Below are positions 23,558 through 31,919 of a DNA stretch of 44,832 nt, one piece after another; within the stretch, counting starts at the first letter, position 1; every line of letters begins with the position of its first letter. Position numbers and translations under genes: made by a program. Origin of the DNA: a virus. The notes beneath the pieces are model-generated. The model was given only the letters and a program-made list of their open reading frames with translations, ran no database searches and had not been told where the DNA came from. The DNA lies in IMG/VR virus record IMGVR_UViG_3300025645_000015, positions 1 through 44,832 of that record; one strand, given 5' to 3'.

Positions 23558-24406
23558 TTATGCATCCTCTATCGTTATTTCACCAAATCCACCAAACAGT
23601 GGAAACCTTTCCACTTCATCCCAATCATTAGAATGCAAACAAGTTGCGTATTTATCCAAGTTGTAATTCATCTGGTCAAATGCGCCTAAACCGTTTAATT
23701 CGTCTCGGGTTATCGTTATTGCCGCAACTGGATAGCGCCCCATTTCAATATGTTTCTGAATGACAACGAATGTATATTCGTCTACATTTTCACCGTAAAA
23801 TAGAGTGGCAGTATCCATATAATAAGCGGCAGTATGCGCGTAATTGCGCGTAAACAATGGATTTTTCCATCGTGCATCCTCTCTCCAATCGCTAATTTTA
23901 TCGGTTGATTTAGCATCTGCTAACAACAATTTGCCGTGATTACAATAATCTAAGTCGGGTCTGATTTTGCGAACAATATCACGCGCTTTGTCATTAACAA
24001 AAATCGACGCCTCTTTGTCTGACGGGCAAGTCAATAACCGGTTAACTGCTGGATGATATTTTGCACCGTCAACAGTAAAGCGTAATTTATCGTATTCAGA
24101 TTCGAGTAAAATGATTTTACTTTCGTTGTTATGCTCAGCTAAAAACTCTTGAAACGCTTTTGTTTCACGGGTCTTTGTTTGCGAGTAAATAACAACTTGG
24201 TTATTGAATTTTTCAGGCTCAAGTAGTGCGGTATGCAATGCGGTTCCAAAGTCGAAAGCCGCTGTTTTTGATTCGTCAACTGGTGCGTTTTTAGACCAAA
24301 TATAATCTGATGCACTGCGTTCGATTAGCAATAAATCAGAGTTAGCCGCGCCTATGTGGTCGCGGTATTCTGAGTTTGACATTGTTAGTGATTTGTAGTT
24401 TTTCAT
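23558..24406 (-). CDS. RecE-like PD-(D/E)XK exonuclease
   Basis: The 282-residue protein matches the exodeoxyribonuclease 8 PDDEXK-like domain: ISAANSDLLLIERSASDY-type start, DFGTALHTALLEP, and a core with RPDLDY...LLLADAKSTD supplying the Asp and DxK residues. It should degrade one DNA strand from ends to prepare single-strand annealing. The nearby SSB and conserved gene fit such a system, but no recognisable annealase (Erf, RecT, Rad52) was identified. Confidence 0.8.
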   Translation of the reverse strand: MKNYKSLTMSNSEYRDHIGAANSDLLLIERSASDYIWSKNAPVDESKTAAFDFGTALHTALLEPEKFNNQVVIYSQTKTRETKAFQEFLAEHNNESKIILLESEYDKLRFTVDGAKYHPAVNRLLTCPSDKEASIFVNDKARDIVRKIRPDLDYCNHGKLLLADAKSTDKISDWREDARWKNPLFTRNYAHTAAYYMDTATLFYGENVDEYTFVVIQKHIEMGRYPVAAITITRDELNGLGAFDQMNYNLDKYATCLHSNDWDEVERFPLFGGFGEITIEDA

Positions 24407-24410
24407 TAAT

Positions 24411-24635
24411 TTAAATCCTGTTTATTGATAAAATTTCTATCTTTGAATTACTGTCACATTTTGGGTAAATTTTAGATATTTCATCAATACTAATTTCTCT
24501 AGCAGTTTTTAATAATTCTTCAGGCTTATATTTAAAAAAACTAACTGTATTTAAAACTCCATTCCACCAAGAATAACTTGATGTGCCATTGTTATGTGAA
24601 TATTTAACGCTTAAAAAATATGAACGTGTAATCAT
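24411..24635 (-). CDS. Hypothetical protein
   Basis: The 74-residue product is the first gene behind the dyad promoter at 24676-24713. It begins MITRSYFLSVKYSHNNGTSS and contains WWNGVLNTV, a pattern seen in small phage proteins. Function unknown. Confidence 0.55.
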   Translation of the reverse strand: MITRSYFLSVKYSHNNGTSSYSWWNGVLNTVSFFKYKPEELLKTAREISIDEISKIYPKCDSNSKIEILSINRI

Positions 24636-24675
24636 AATTAATCCTATTTACTTTTGTTTGTTTAACCTAGCCACC

Positions 24676-24713
24676 ACTATACACAAAAATAATAATATAG
24701 TGGTCTAACCAGT
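24676..24713 (-). promoter_or_regulatory. Dyad promoter, leftward
   Basis: Read on minus: ACTGGTTAGACCACT (24713-24699), 17 bp with GTG at 15-17, TATAGT (24681-24676). It lies immediately after the helicase stop and re-initiates transcription ahead of the exonuclease/SSB cluster. Confidence 0.7.
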
Positions 24714-26530
24714 TACTTAGCCTCTCGACCGCTTAAAAATTTACGTCTTGCGATAATGCTAATCGTTTTCTCGTTTAGCCTGTGCGTGATATGCGTTGGA
24801 ACATCAAACATGGCTTTGCTGTGAATTATCTGTTGAACGCTACGCATTTTTTTGACCGCAAAACGCCATGAGGTGCCGTTAATGTGAGCCTCTAAAAAGT
24901 TATTCCACCTTACTTTGTGATGGTGCTCAGTGCTGAACGGGTCATAATGTTCTTTTGCTACTTCTTGGCTTTCAATCCCTTGTTTTGTGTAAATAGAATC
25001 AAGGTAGTATTTAACCCATAACCCTTTGCCTTTTGCTGGCTCCCACTCCATTGACAGCACCTTTTTGTAATCGTCATCAGTGTAAGCCTTACCCTTTAAT
25101 TTTTCAGCCGGGTCAATCATAATGGCTTTGCACTTTCGGCAATTTTGCGCGCTGGGTGAATTCATGGTGTTACAACGAAAGCACATATTGAATTTGAAAA
25201 AGTGACCACATCGTCCATCTTCTTCATTGTCTGATTGCCCGATACATCTTACCGCGTACATGCTGTTTGGTTGTTCGCATAGTGGGCAAGGCTGGGTTTC
25301 GTTGGACTGTTTAGCTTTCTCAGTTCGCGCGCGGTCTAGCATCGGGTCATCGTAAATGTCACCAAAGCTTGAGAATGTATCTGTGTAGTCTAAGACTAAT
25401 GCGTCAGACTTTTTAAACCCTCTATCGATATCTTCTTGCTCAAGTATGCGCAACACTCGACCGATTAACTGGGTTAATAGTGTTAGGCTCCCTATTCTGC
25501 GTAGAATAACGCTGCAATCCCAGGGTGGAATGTTGATTCCGGTCGTGAGGCATCCGACTTGTAAAATAAACTTAATTTTACCCTCTCTTGCATCCTCGAG
25601 CGCTTTCGACCTCGCTTTTGTGGTTGTCGAGTCAGTAATGATTGCCCATGTGTTTGGCGGTAAAAATTCAGCCACTTGCTCACAGTGTTTTTTACCTGCG
25701 CAAGTAATCATTACTCCGCCACGGCTTTTAGTTATCTCGATCACTTCTTCGATGATAACTTGCGTCACCTGTTTTTCTTTTAGTATTTTACGCTGCATTG
25801 CGGCCATTTCTTTGCTGCTAAAATCACTCGCGCTTTCGGTTGATTGGTCAGGCGTCCATTCTGATAAGTCGTATTTATGCAAATCATCCCCAAAGCCAAA
25901 AGTGGGCGGAACTAAATACCCAAGGCCAACAAGATACATAGTTGAAACGTCATAAAGTTTCTTCTTCCAAAAACCTCCGATAATATCTTCTTTGCCGCGA
26001 TATGGTGAGCCAGTGTAGCCAATGATTCTAAGCTTTGGATTTAACGCCTTGAAGTGGGTTATGATTTTTGTGTACTGAGTATATTCAGCGTTGACGTTTT
26101 TAGGGTTTAATGCTTCCGCAACATCTGTATTATCAACGTGATGACATTCATCAATTAAGATTATATCGAATTTCTTTGCTTTAAAGTCACTGGTTAGCGA
26201 CCTTGCGACCGTTCCCTCAGTGCCGAAAACTACAGGGTAAAACGTGCTTTTTGTATTCAATGACGCGCTAAACACGCTATTTTTTAGGCCGCATTTCCAT
26301 GCCATTTTTGAGTTCTGGCTTACTAACTCGCCCTGCCTAGCCAAAACCAAAACGCTACCGCCTAAGCTGGCAACGTGTTTTGCTAGCGCTGCAATATTTA
26401 CGGTTTTCCCTCCGCCGACTGAACAAGATATTATTGCTGGTTCAAGGCTTGATTTACAATGTTCGACGGTCAAGTTATGTATTGGTTTTTGGTATTCATC
26501 CCTTAGCGTTATTCCGTTCAAATCAATCAT
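24713..26530 (-). CDS. SF2 DEAD/DECH-type helicase with C-terminal zinc fingers
   Basis: I start at ATG 26530 (MIDLNGITLRDEYQ) because AAGGATAA precedes it; 26569 has no support. The 605-residue protein has Walker A CSVGGGKT near residue 40, DECHH motif II near 125, and motif VI-like LTQLIGRVLRILE near 370. Cysteine pairs near 425-475 (CPLC, then CGHFFKF, CFRCNTMN, CRKC) look like zinc fingers. It is a UvsW/RecG-like or type-III-restriction-type helicase for replication or recombination. Confidence 0.85.
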   Translation of the reverse strand: MIDLNGITLRDEYQKPIHNLTVEHCKSSLEPAIISCSVGGGKTVNIAALAKHVASLGGSVLVLARQGELVSQNSKMAWKCGLKNSVFSASLNTKSTFYPVVFGTEGTVARSLTSDFKAKKFDIILIDECHHVDNTDVAEALNPKNVNAEYTQYTKIITHFKALNPKLRIIGYTGSPYRGKEDIIGGFWKKKLYDVSTMYLVGLGYLVPPTFGFGDDLHKYDLSEWTPDQSTESASDFSSKEMAAMQRKILKEKQVTQVIIEEVIEITKSRGGVMITCAGKKHCEQVAEFLPPNTWAIITDSTTTKARSKALEDAREGKIKFILQVGCLTTGINIPPWDCSVILRRIGSLTLLTQLIGRVLRILEQEDIDRGFKKSDALVLDYTDTFSSFGDIYDDPMLDRARTEKAKQSNETQPCPLCEQPNSMYAVRCIGQSDNEEDGRCGHFFKFNMCFRCNTMNSPSAQNCRKCKAIMIDPAEKLKGKAYTDDDYKKVLSMEWEPAKGKGLWVKYYLDSIYTKQGIESQEVAKEHYDPFSTEHHHKVRWNNFLEAHINGTSWRFAVKKMRSVQQIIHSKAMFDVPTHITHRLNEKTISIIARRKFLSGREAK

Positions 26531-27287
26531 AATAATTATCCTTGTCGCTTTTTGCTCTATTTTCATCAACAGTGAGCGGCTGCAAGTTAGAAAGCGCGTT
26601 TATTATTTTCATGTCTGTAATCCCGTTTTTTATCATTTTAGATACTGGATTTATGTGGTCTATTTCCCAGTAATCCCCGTAATTACCCCAGTTCATTTCA
26701 GGCGAAAATAGCCCTTCAATATGAGAGACTAAATCTGATTTAGAATAACCAAGCATAGGCTCTGTTCTAGTTGATTTTTTTCTTCCAGTTAATCTTAAAC
26801 ACCTATTCAGAGTGTTTCTCATTGTGTTAAGCATTCTTGCATCTGCAGATGTATCTAGTAGTTTTTTCCTTGTTTCCCTCATTGATCTTGTCTGCTCTTC
26901 AGTCATAGAATTGTACTTATCCCTAGCAGTCCTCTTACTTTTGCCATGCTGCTCATAATACAGTTCCCTAGCCCTCTCGTTTCTTCTAGCCCTATTCTCT
27001 GGCTTATTCTTTAATATTTTCTTCCTCTCTTTATATTCTTCTGATTGGTAATATTCCTTAAAGTAATCAGATCTATGCTCTCTCTCTTTTCTAGCGTCTT
27101 CCCTTATACATGTTATACATTTCCTTGATGATAAAAGTCTCTCATCAACATGCCCATACTTACACGGCTTGCCAGTAAAGTACCTAAGAAGTTTCTTTTG
27201 TATCGCCTCCTTTCTTTCTATGATTTGCAACTCTGCATTTTGTTGAGCAATATTCTGCTCTGGCTGTTCCGTGGAATTTTTTATCAC
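26523..27287 (-). CDS. HNH endonuclease (homing-type) with N-terminal zinc ribbon
   Basis: The frame gives 254 residues. Residues 30-65 hold FTGKPCKYGHVDERLL and CITC, a zinc-ribbon seen in phage HNH proteins; the C-terminus has YWEIDHINPVSKM and LSNLQPLTVDENRAKSDK, the HNH nuclease core. The start is uncertain: the first 20 residues are read from DNA that also encodes a small zinc-ribbon ORF (27184-27315) in another frame. It overlaps the helicase start by 8 bases. Likely a free-standing homing gene next to the helicase. Confidence 0.75.
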   Translation of the reverse strand: MIKNSTEQPEQNIAQQNAELQIIERKEAIQKKLLRYFTGKPCKYGHVDERLLSSRKCITCIREDARKEREHRSDYFKEYYQSEEYKERKKILKNKPENRARRNERARELYYEQHGKSKRTARDKYNSMTEEQTRSMRETRKKLLDTSADARMLNTMRNTLNRCLRLTGRKKSTRTEPMLGYSKSDLVSHIEGLFSPEMNWGNYGDYWEIDHINPVSKMIKNGITDMKIINALSNLQPLTVDENRAKSDKDNYYD

Positions 27288-27315
27288 AATTTTTACACTT
27301 TTTTTCTGTAATCAT
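27184..27315 (-). CDS. Small zinc-ribbon ORF overlapping the HNH gene
   Basis: ATG at 27315 has GAGGG in front and opens 43 codons: MITEKKCKNCDKKFHG, then EYCSTKCR, a CxxC/CxxxC ribbon seen in phage and HNH-linked proteins. It overlaps the presumed HNH N-terminus in a different frame and ends 104 bases into it. The HNH gene could be a frameshifted fusion with this ribbon, or two overlapping genes. Confidence 0.5.
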   Translation of the reverse strand: MITEKKCKNCDKKFHGTARAEYCSTKCRVANHRKKGGDTKETS

Positions 27316-27354
27316 AATACCCTCATTGTAACGTAGTTTAGTAACACATTCAAA

Positions 27355-28188
27355 TCAATCATCCAAATACTCCCCTTTTTTCTTCTTAGTCAATTTTCCG
27401 TCACTATCTAAATAAATCCACACGCCTTTATCACATAATGATTCTGCCTGTGTATCCTCATAACGCAATACAGGCACTTTGCGCATATCATCAATATGAT
27501 TGCATACCAATAAGCTGTTATACGCTGAGAATGTCACCAAGACGTTATTTTGGCGTTGTTGAGCTATCTTTAACCCTTGCCAAAAATCGACGACAACCAG
27601 CCAATTGCTTGTTTCGTTTTTTCTTATTGGCGTGAATGCGAGGTGTGATATTCCGCCAGCTATGAAGTTTAAATAACAACTTACTGGATTATTTTCCTCA
27701 TCCAATCTAGGGCAATATAGGTTGACAACTTCCCCATCAAAATCAATAACCGGGTAATAATAATTATGTGTTAATTCATAACTCCCATTTTGACAAGGCG
27801 TTAAACCCTCAATCATTTTCTGACACTTTTCAGCATCCCGCTTATCATAACTCGGCAAATGCGGATTAATGTTTTCAGCTAGTTTCTTATTGGCCTCAAC
27901 TTTCTTGCTTGGCATTAACTCGATTTCTGCGCCCAATTCTTTGCAAGCGTCGATAAATTCCATACCTGAGTATTCCATAACAAAACTGATAACATTGCCA
28001 TGAGCGCCACAGCCAAAGCAATGATAAAACTGTTTTGATTCGTCAACACTGAATGATGGTGACTTCTCAGCATGAAAAGGACAACAACCAAACCAATTCT
28101 TGCCGCTTTTTTTGATTGGTACGTATTTTTGTATTACGTCTACAATGTTGTGGCTCTGGATTAGGTCGGTGGTGTTGATTTTAGTCAT
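27355..28188 (-). CDS. CHC2-type primase
   Basis: The 277-residue protein begins with a DnaG-like zinc domain: WFGCCPFHAEKSPSFSV and YHCFGCGAHGNVISF supply the Cys/His set of the CHC2 finger, within residues 30-70. The C-terminal half (FDGEVVNLYCPRLDE, WLVVVDFWQGLKIA) looks like the reduced toprim-like portion of phage primases. It should prime DNA synthesis with the DUF3987 partner. It overlaps the next gene by 4 bases. Confidence 0.8.
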   Translation of the reverse strand: MTKINTTDLIQSHNIVDVIQKYVPIKKSGKNWFGCCPFHAEKSPSFSVDESKQFYHCFGCGAHGNVISFVMEYSGMEFIDACKELGAEIELMPSKKVEANKKLAENINPHLPSYDKRDAEKCQKMIEGLTPCQNGSYELTHNYYYPVIDFDGEVVNLYCPRLDEENNPVSCYLNFIAGGISHLAFTPIRKNETSNWLVVVDFWQGLKIAQQRQNNVLVTFSAYNSLLVCNHIDDMRKVPVLRYEDTQAESLCDKGVWIYLDSDGKLTKKKKGEYLDD

Positions 28189-28502
28189 TTGTTTCTCTCC
28201 CTGATTCTTCTTATCCTAGCTTCCATGCTTGTATCTAAACTATCTCTAATCCACTCTGTATTGTGCTTTGATAAAATAGAATCTACCATTGATTTTATCA
28301 TTACTTCTTTTAATTCTGAGCTGTAATAAGATTCTTCAATAATTGCGTAGACGAAAACATTATCCTCCTCAACCCATAACATGTTGGCAATTCTTTTTGT
28401 TGGAGTTAATCCATTTAAAATGTCACCAAGAGTTCCATAGCTATGAATCTCTCCGTCAAAAATTGTGTAATAAAAAAATGTATAAGATGTAAGTTTATTC
28501 AT
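28185..28502 (-). CDS. Hypothetical protein between primase and DUF3987
   Basis: The 105-residue protein overlaps both neighbours by a few bases. It begins MNKLTSYTFFYYTIFDGEIH and its C-terminus is basic (RIRRIRERNK). No family is recognised; the tight coupling to replication genes suggests a role there. Confidence 0.5.
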   Translation of the reverse strand: MNKLTSYTFFYYTIFDGEIHSYGTLGDILNGLTPTKRIANMLWVEEDNVFVYAIIEESYYSSELKEVMIKSMVDSILSKHNTEWIRDSLDTSMEARIRRIRERNK

Positions 28503-30067
28503 TATTTCAACCTCGGATTAATGTGAATTGTATTACCATGCAAAACGCAATAATTAAGATCCTGCGCTGCTGGTAATAGTTTGTTTCTGAGTGTTTTTTG
28601 CAAATATCTAATTTGATCAAATGGCTTTGTATTTTTAATTGAATCTCTGAGTGATGTAATATTTACCTTTAGCTTTCCCATTTCAGCCCTTCTTGCTAAA
28701 ACTTCTATTAGTTTTTGCATCTCAGAGTTATGCCCAACATGCCCAAGGTTGTCGGATGCTGCTCTAAATGTTTTTCCAAGCTCCTCGAATATAGATATAG
28801 CCCAGTAAACATAGTCATCATTTACTGATAATGACCTCTGTCCGCCATCTTCCCAGTTATCCATAACGTGCAATATAACGGCTATTTTCTTGCATTGGTC
28901 ATAGGCTTTACCCATAAATCCGGTGAATAGGTTTTGAGAGTATTCCCCATCATCTCCCATCTTTTTCTCATTACCATTTACATAATTTGAAATAACAAAC
29001 TCGGCTGACTGAGTGAAATTTAAAATAACTTCGCTTTCCATAACAATGTTATCAATTAGGTTTTTATACCTCCTCTCTAAGCTCTCGTTTACATCTCTAT
29101 ATTTGTTTTGGTCTGGTCTATGTCCAAGCAAGCTAGGCTCATTCAATAAAAAAAATCTTTCAGGTATTCCGCGCCCCATTGAACTGCTAGCTAGAATAGT
29201 ATCAACACTATTAGCTTGAGCTAAAACAGATATAGCTCCCCTCACTTTCCCGTCAAAACCATCTCGCCCAATCCTTGTTGTGCTGATATAGCCACAATCC
29301 CAACCCTTTAGGATTATTTCGCTGTTATTTTTACCGCTTGCACCACCGTCTTTACTATAAACAGCACCAAGAACTATGTTAATACTATCTGCCTCGTCGC
29401 TTATAATGCTAAATAAACCGCCTTGCCTTCCAGCCTCTTTTTCAAGTGCTTCGATAGTTGCATTTGTTATTGATGGCTTTATATATGCAACCTTTGCAAG
29501 CTTTTCTTGTTTTTGCTTTTTAGTGTCGATTAATTCAATCATTTCATGTTCTTCAGTTACCTTCCCTGAATCAAGCTTCTTGTCTATCCTGTTTATTTCA
29601 AGCTCTAACATAACTCTTTCAGTGTTGTTTTTTTCGTTGTATTTTTTGTATGAGTCGAATATAGGGTCGAAGCAGTAATGATTAATTCCCGATTTCCCAG
29701 TTGATGGAGGCTGCCCAATAACTACATATATGTTTGGGTATATATGGTAATTATGGTGCTTAAACTTAAATGATTTAGTCATAGCCGAGCTTACGCACCC
29801 CATGCAATGCATGAACGCGCTGGACTCTGGAAATCTAACAACTTTAGCCATCATCTTAGAGTATTCAGTTAATAAATCTCCGCGCTGACTGCATGCGAGG
29901 TTTATATTTTGGCTGATAGCGGTAGGGTTAAATTCAATAACATCAGGCCATATTTTAGTTTGTTTAATTAGCTGGCTATTTAATGCTGCTGCGCTTATAT
30001 GGTGACCGCATCCGTTTTCATCGCTGTACGCATAAACATCATCAATGCCGACTTCTCCATGTGACAT
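28502..30067 (-). CDS. DUF3987-type replicative ATPase
   Basis: The 521-residue protein has a Walker A VIGQPPSTGKS near residue 116 and a Walker B-type IISDEADS near residue 223. The arrangement matches DUF3987, phage/prophage ATPases found beside CHC2 primases and thought to be replicative helicases. The middle is coiled (LELEINRIDKKLDSG). It overlaps the gene at 28185 and follows the Cro-like gene by two bases. Confidence 0.75.
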   Translation of the reverse strand: MSHGEVGIDDVYAYSDENGCGHHISAAALNSQLIKQTKIWPDVIEFNPTAISQNINLACSQRGDLLTEYSKMMAKVVRFPESSAFMHCMGCVSSAMTKSFKFKHHNYHIYPNIYVVIGQPPSTGKSGINHYCFDPIFDSYKKYNEKNNTERVMLELEINRIDKKLDSGKVTEEHEMIELIDTKKQKQEKLAKVAYIKPSITNATIEALEKEAGRQGGLFSIISDEADSINIVLGAVYSKDGGASGKNNSEIILKGWDCGYISTTRIGRDGFDGKVRGAISVLAQANSVDTILASSSMGRGIPERFFLLNEPSLLGHRPDQNKYRDVNESLERRYKNLIDNIVMESEVILNFTQSAEFVISNYVNGNEKKMGDDGEYSQNLFTGFMGKAYDQCKKIAVILHVMDNWEDGGQRSLSVNDDYVYWAISIFEELGKTFRAASDNLGHVGHNSEMQKLIEVLARRAEMGKLKVNITSLRDSIKNTKPFDQIRYLQKTLRNKLLPAAQDLNYCVLHGNTIHINPRLK

Positions 30068-30069
30068 AA

Positions 30070-30309
30070 TTATTCCTCAATCCACTTATCCACATCTGGC
30101 CTTAAATCCTCTTTTGTTATAAATCCATTTGTTATTTTTTCCGCTTCTCTTGCGCAAGTGGCGCTTATTCTCCCGCGCTTAACCCAGTCATAAACGCATT
30201 GCCTATGAACATTAAGCGCATTGGCTAATCTTGATCTGCTGCCAGCGTATTTAATTAGCCTCATCAAGTTATCTGCTTGCTCTTGCTGTATTATTTCGTA
30301 AGGTTTCAT
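30070..30309 (-). CDS. Cro/YdaS-type repressor
   Basis: The 79-residue protein has a helix-turn-helix at about residues 24-52 (AGSRSRLANALNVHRQCVYD then WVKRGRIS), the YdaS/Cro pattern. It is the first gene after the leftward promoter at 30342-30370 and is next to the repeat-rich control region. It probably binds that region and controls the divergent transcripts. It is the only clear repressor in the window and is not GntR-type. Confidence 0.75.
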   Translation of the reverse strand: MKPYEIIQQEQADNLMRLIKYAGSRSRLANALNVHRQCVYDWVKRGRISATCAREAEKITNGFITKEDLRPDVDKWIEE

Positions 30310-30705
30310 TTAAATGCCAATGTAAGTAAAATGGTAAGCACAAGATACTTATTTATTTATCTACTGTCAAACTGATTTTTTAATATTAATTAAAACTGGG
30401 GCATCTTGGGCAAATAATTTAAAAACTGGGAGGGAAACACGCCCAGTCGCTAGGCCGCATTAATAAAGGGATTTTACTGTTTTTTATGCTTAAATTGACG
30501 TTTTGGGGCAGTGTGCGTCCTTGTATGAGTATAAAATAATTAAATAGTAGAAATAAAATAAATAAAGGTAACTGCCCCAGTTTATATATATTTATACTTA
30601 AACCCTTATTTTTAAAGGGCTACAGACTGGGCGTATAACTGCCCCAAAATACCCCAAACTGGGAGTATTTACGATATAATACTGAAAACCTATCTGGACA
30701 ACCCA
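30310..30705. other. Divergent control region with TGGGGCAGT-type repeats; candidate origin
   Basis: Nearly 400 non-coding bases lie between leftward and rightward genes. Copies of a TGGGGCA(GT) element occur at 30397-30403, 30504-30512 and, inverted, at 30571-30579 and 30638-30646. AACTGCCCCAGTT (30570-30582) is a full dyad; ACTGGG...CCCAGT (30425-30430/30442-30447) is an inverted repeat; further ACTGGG cores lie at 30626 and 30658. An A/T stretch spans 30530-30568. This fits Cro operators or replication iterons with an unwinding element. Confidence 0.55.
30342..30370 (-). promoter_or_regulatory. Strong leftward early promoter
   Basis: Read on minus: TTGACA (30370-30365), 17 bp, TATCTT (30347-30342), a near-consensus sigma-70 promoter. 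It should drive the Cro-like gene and the replication operon to its left. Confidence 0.8.
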
Positions 30706-30825
30706 ATGACAACCCACAAACTAAAACTTGCAGACGGCACAGAAATGACCGTGCTGTCAGTGCATAAAAATATTGATGATTTGAAAGCGATGTTGACGAG
30801 GGATAAGGGGTGGAGGTTTGTTTGA
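30706..30825 (+). CDS. Small hypothetical protein
   Basis: ATG at 30706 opens 39 codons beginning MTTHKLKLADGTEMTVLSVH and ending KGWRFV. TATAAT at 30675-30680 is upstream but no clear -35 or Shine-Dalgarno site. Its stop overlaps the first base of the dyad at 30825. The protein-like pattern favours a gene. Confidence 0.4.
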   Translation: MTTHKLKLADGTEMTVLSVHKNIDDLKAMLTRDKGWRFV

Positions 30826-30863
30826 CTGGTCATACCACTAACCGTTAATTCATGTGTTATTGT
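30825..30863 (+). promoter_or_regulatory. Dyad promoter, rightward
   Basis: ACTGGTCATACCACT (30825-30839), 18 bp with GTG at 15-17, TATTGT (30858-30863). It faces the duplicated accessory gene at 30894. Confidence 0.7.
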
Positions 30864-30893
30864 TCGGTGGAAATTAATTCTGTGGAGTAAATA

Positions 30894-31256
30894 ATGATAA
30901 ATGCAAAAATGAAGTACGTGGTATTTGACGGGTATAATGGTGAACAGATAATAATTTTTCCTAAAATTATCCAGCATTCAGTTATGGCAAATGATGTTCA
31001 TAAATCATCATTCGGTGGCATGCGGGCAATATCAGGAGGTTTTGTTGTTGATGGGCAGTGTGTTGGTGAAAGTGAAAGCTTGAGAATGAAGTCAAGGCTA
31101 GATAAAGATACTGCGTTAATCGCCAAACTATTAGATACTAACCATGGCGATAATATGCGCGAACCTTTGCTTGTTGATTTAAAAATGTCATCCAGATCAG
31201 CTATAAGTAAAAACAAGGCAAAGGCTTTGCGAAAGAAAGGGATAAGCACAAGGTAG
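30894..31256 (+). CDS. Duplicated phage accessory protein, copy A
   Basis: The 120-residue protein begins MINAKMKYVVFDGYNGEQII and is close along most of its length to the 119-residue product on minus at 41712-42071. The first 85 residues and the last 16 (ISKNKAKALRKKGISTR) are nearly identical; a middle segment differs in sequence. Both copies have a dyad promoter about 55 bases upstream. The basic C-terminus could bind nucleic acid. Family not recognised. Confidence 0.65.
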   Translation: MINAKMKYVVFDGYNGEQIIIFPKIIQHSVMANDVHKSSFGGMRAISGGFVVDGQCVGESESLRMKSRLDKDTALIAKLLDTNHGDNMREPLLVDLKMSSRSAISKNKAKALRKKGISTR

Positions 31257-31271
31257 GTCTTACGTAGTTTG

Positions 31272-31310
31272 ACTGGTCGGAGTTGTCGCAGTGTGTTTTT
31301 GTGGTAGATT
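31272..31310 (+). promoter_or_regulatory. Dyad promoter with degenerate right half, rightward
   Basis: ACTGGTCGGAGTTGT (31272-31286): the left half is perfect, the right half is changed. The rest follows the rule: 18 bp with GTG at 15-17, then TAGATT (31305-31310). It faces the gene at 31343. Confidence 0.55.
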
Positions 31311-31342
31311 AGGTTTTGAAATTAACGAATGAGGGGAAGATG

Positions 31343-31651
31343 ATGGATTACGAAACGGTTTTATCTGAATCAAAAGAACAAGAAAAACGCAGGGCTGAAA
31401 AAATGCCATCTGAATCAGATGCGCTAAAACAAATGTTTAATGCTTTCCTTAGACTAAAAGATTTAGGGTTTAAAGATTCGATGTATTGCCATAAAGATGG
31501 GAGTAAATTTGAATCCATAGAAGCTGGATCAACTGGCATTCATAAAGAAACCGTATATTACGGAGTATGGCCAAATGGACAGTTTTTCATATTTGATAAT
31601 GGCGATTTGTGGCCATCAAGACCAATTCTTTTCAGAGAGAAAAGAAATTAA
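31343..31651 (+). CDS. Hypothetical protein
   Basis: I choose the second of two adjacent ATGs (31340, 31343) because GAGGGG is 6 bases before it. The product is 102 residues: an N-terminal charged helix (ESKEQEKRRAEKMPSESDAL) and a C-terminal beta part with GVWPNGQFFIFDNGDLWPSR, a compact pattern seen in small phage accessory proteins. A CCCTCTTTAGAGGG hairpin follows the stop. Function unknown. Confidence 0.6.
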   Translation: MDYETVLSESKEQEKRRAEKMPSESDALKQMFNAFLRLKDLGFKDSMYCHKDGSKFESIEAGSTGIHKETVYYGVWPNGQFFIFDNGDLWPSRPILFREKRN

Positions 31652-31711
31652 ACCGCCCTCTTTAGAGGGTAACAACCGACGCAGTATGTCAAAACAAAAA
31701 GGATTAAGATT

Positions 31712-31852
31712 ATGAGATACTACGAGACAGACACAAATAGTTATATTGTTATCAACCAACGCCACACAAAACGGTTTACATGGAAGCAAACGTTGTGCTG
31801 GTGGATGATTATTTTAGTTGGTGGCTTGGTTAATTGGTTAATATGGCTCTAA
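31712..31852 (+). CDS. Small membrane protein (46 residues)
   Basis: ATG at 31712 is preceded by GGATTAAG. The 46-residue product has a polar N-terminal half (MRYYETDTNSYIVINQRH) and a C-terminal membrane helix (LCWWMIILVGGLVNWLIWL). It is a plausible small phage membrane protein; no family is recognised. Confidence 0.5.
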   Translation: MRYYETDTNSYIVINQRHTKRFTWKQTLCWWMIILVGGLVNWLIWL

Positions 31853-31871
31853 TCGTTCGTGAGTCGAACGA
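31853..31871. repeat. Inverted repeat TCGTTCG-TGAGT-CGAACGA
   Basis: A perfect 7-bp inverted repeat with a 5-base loop directly after a stop codon. There is no T-run close enough for a classic terminator, so it could be a weak terminator, an mRNA-end hairpin or an operator unlike the phage-wide dyad. Confidence 0.6.
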
Positions 31872-31919
31872 GGTTAGGTTTTAATGGTATGGGTAATACA
31901 CTTGGATAGGTAGGATAAA

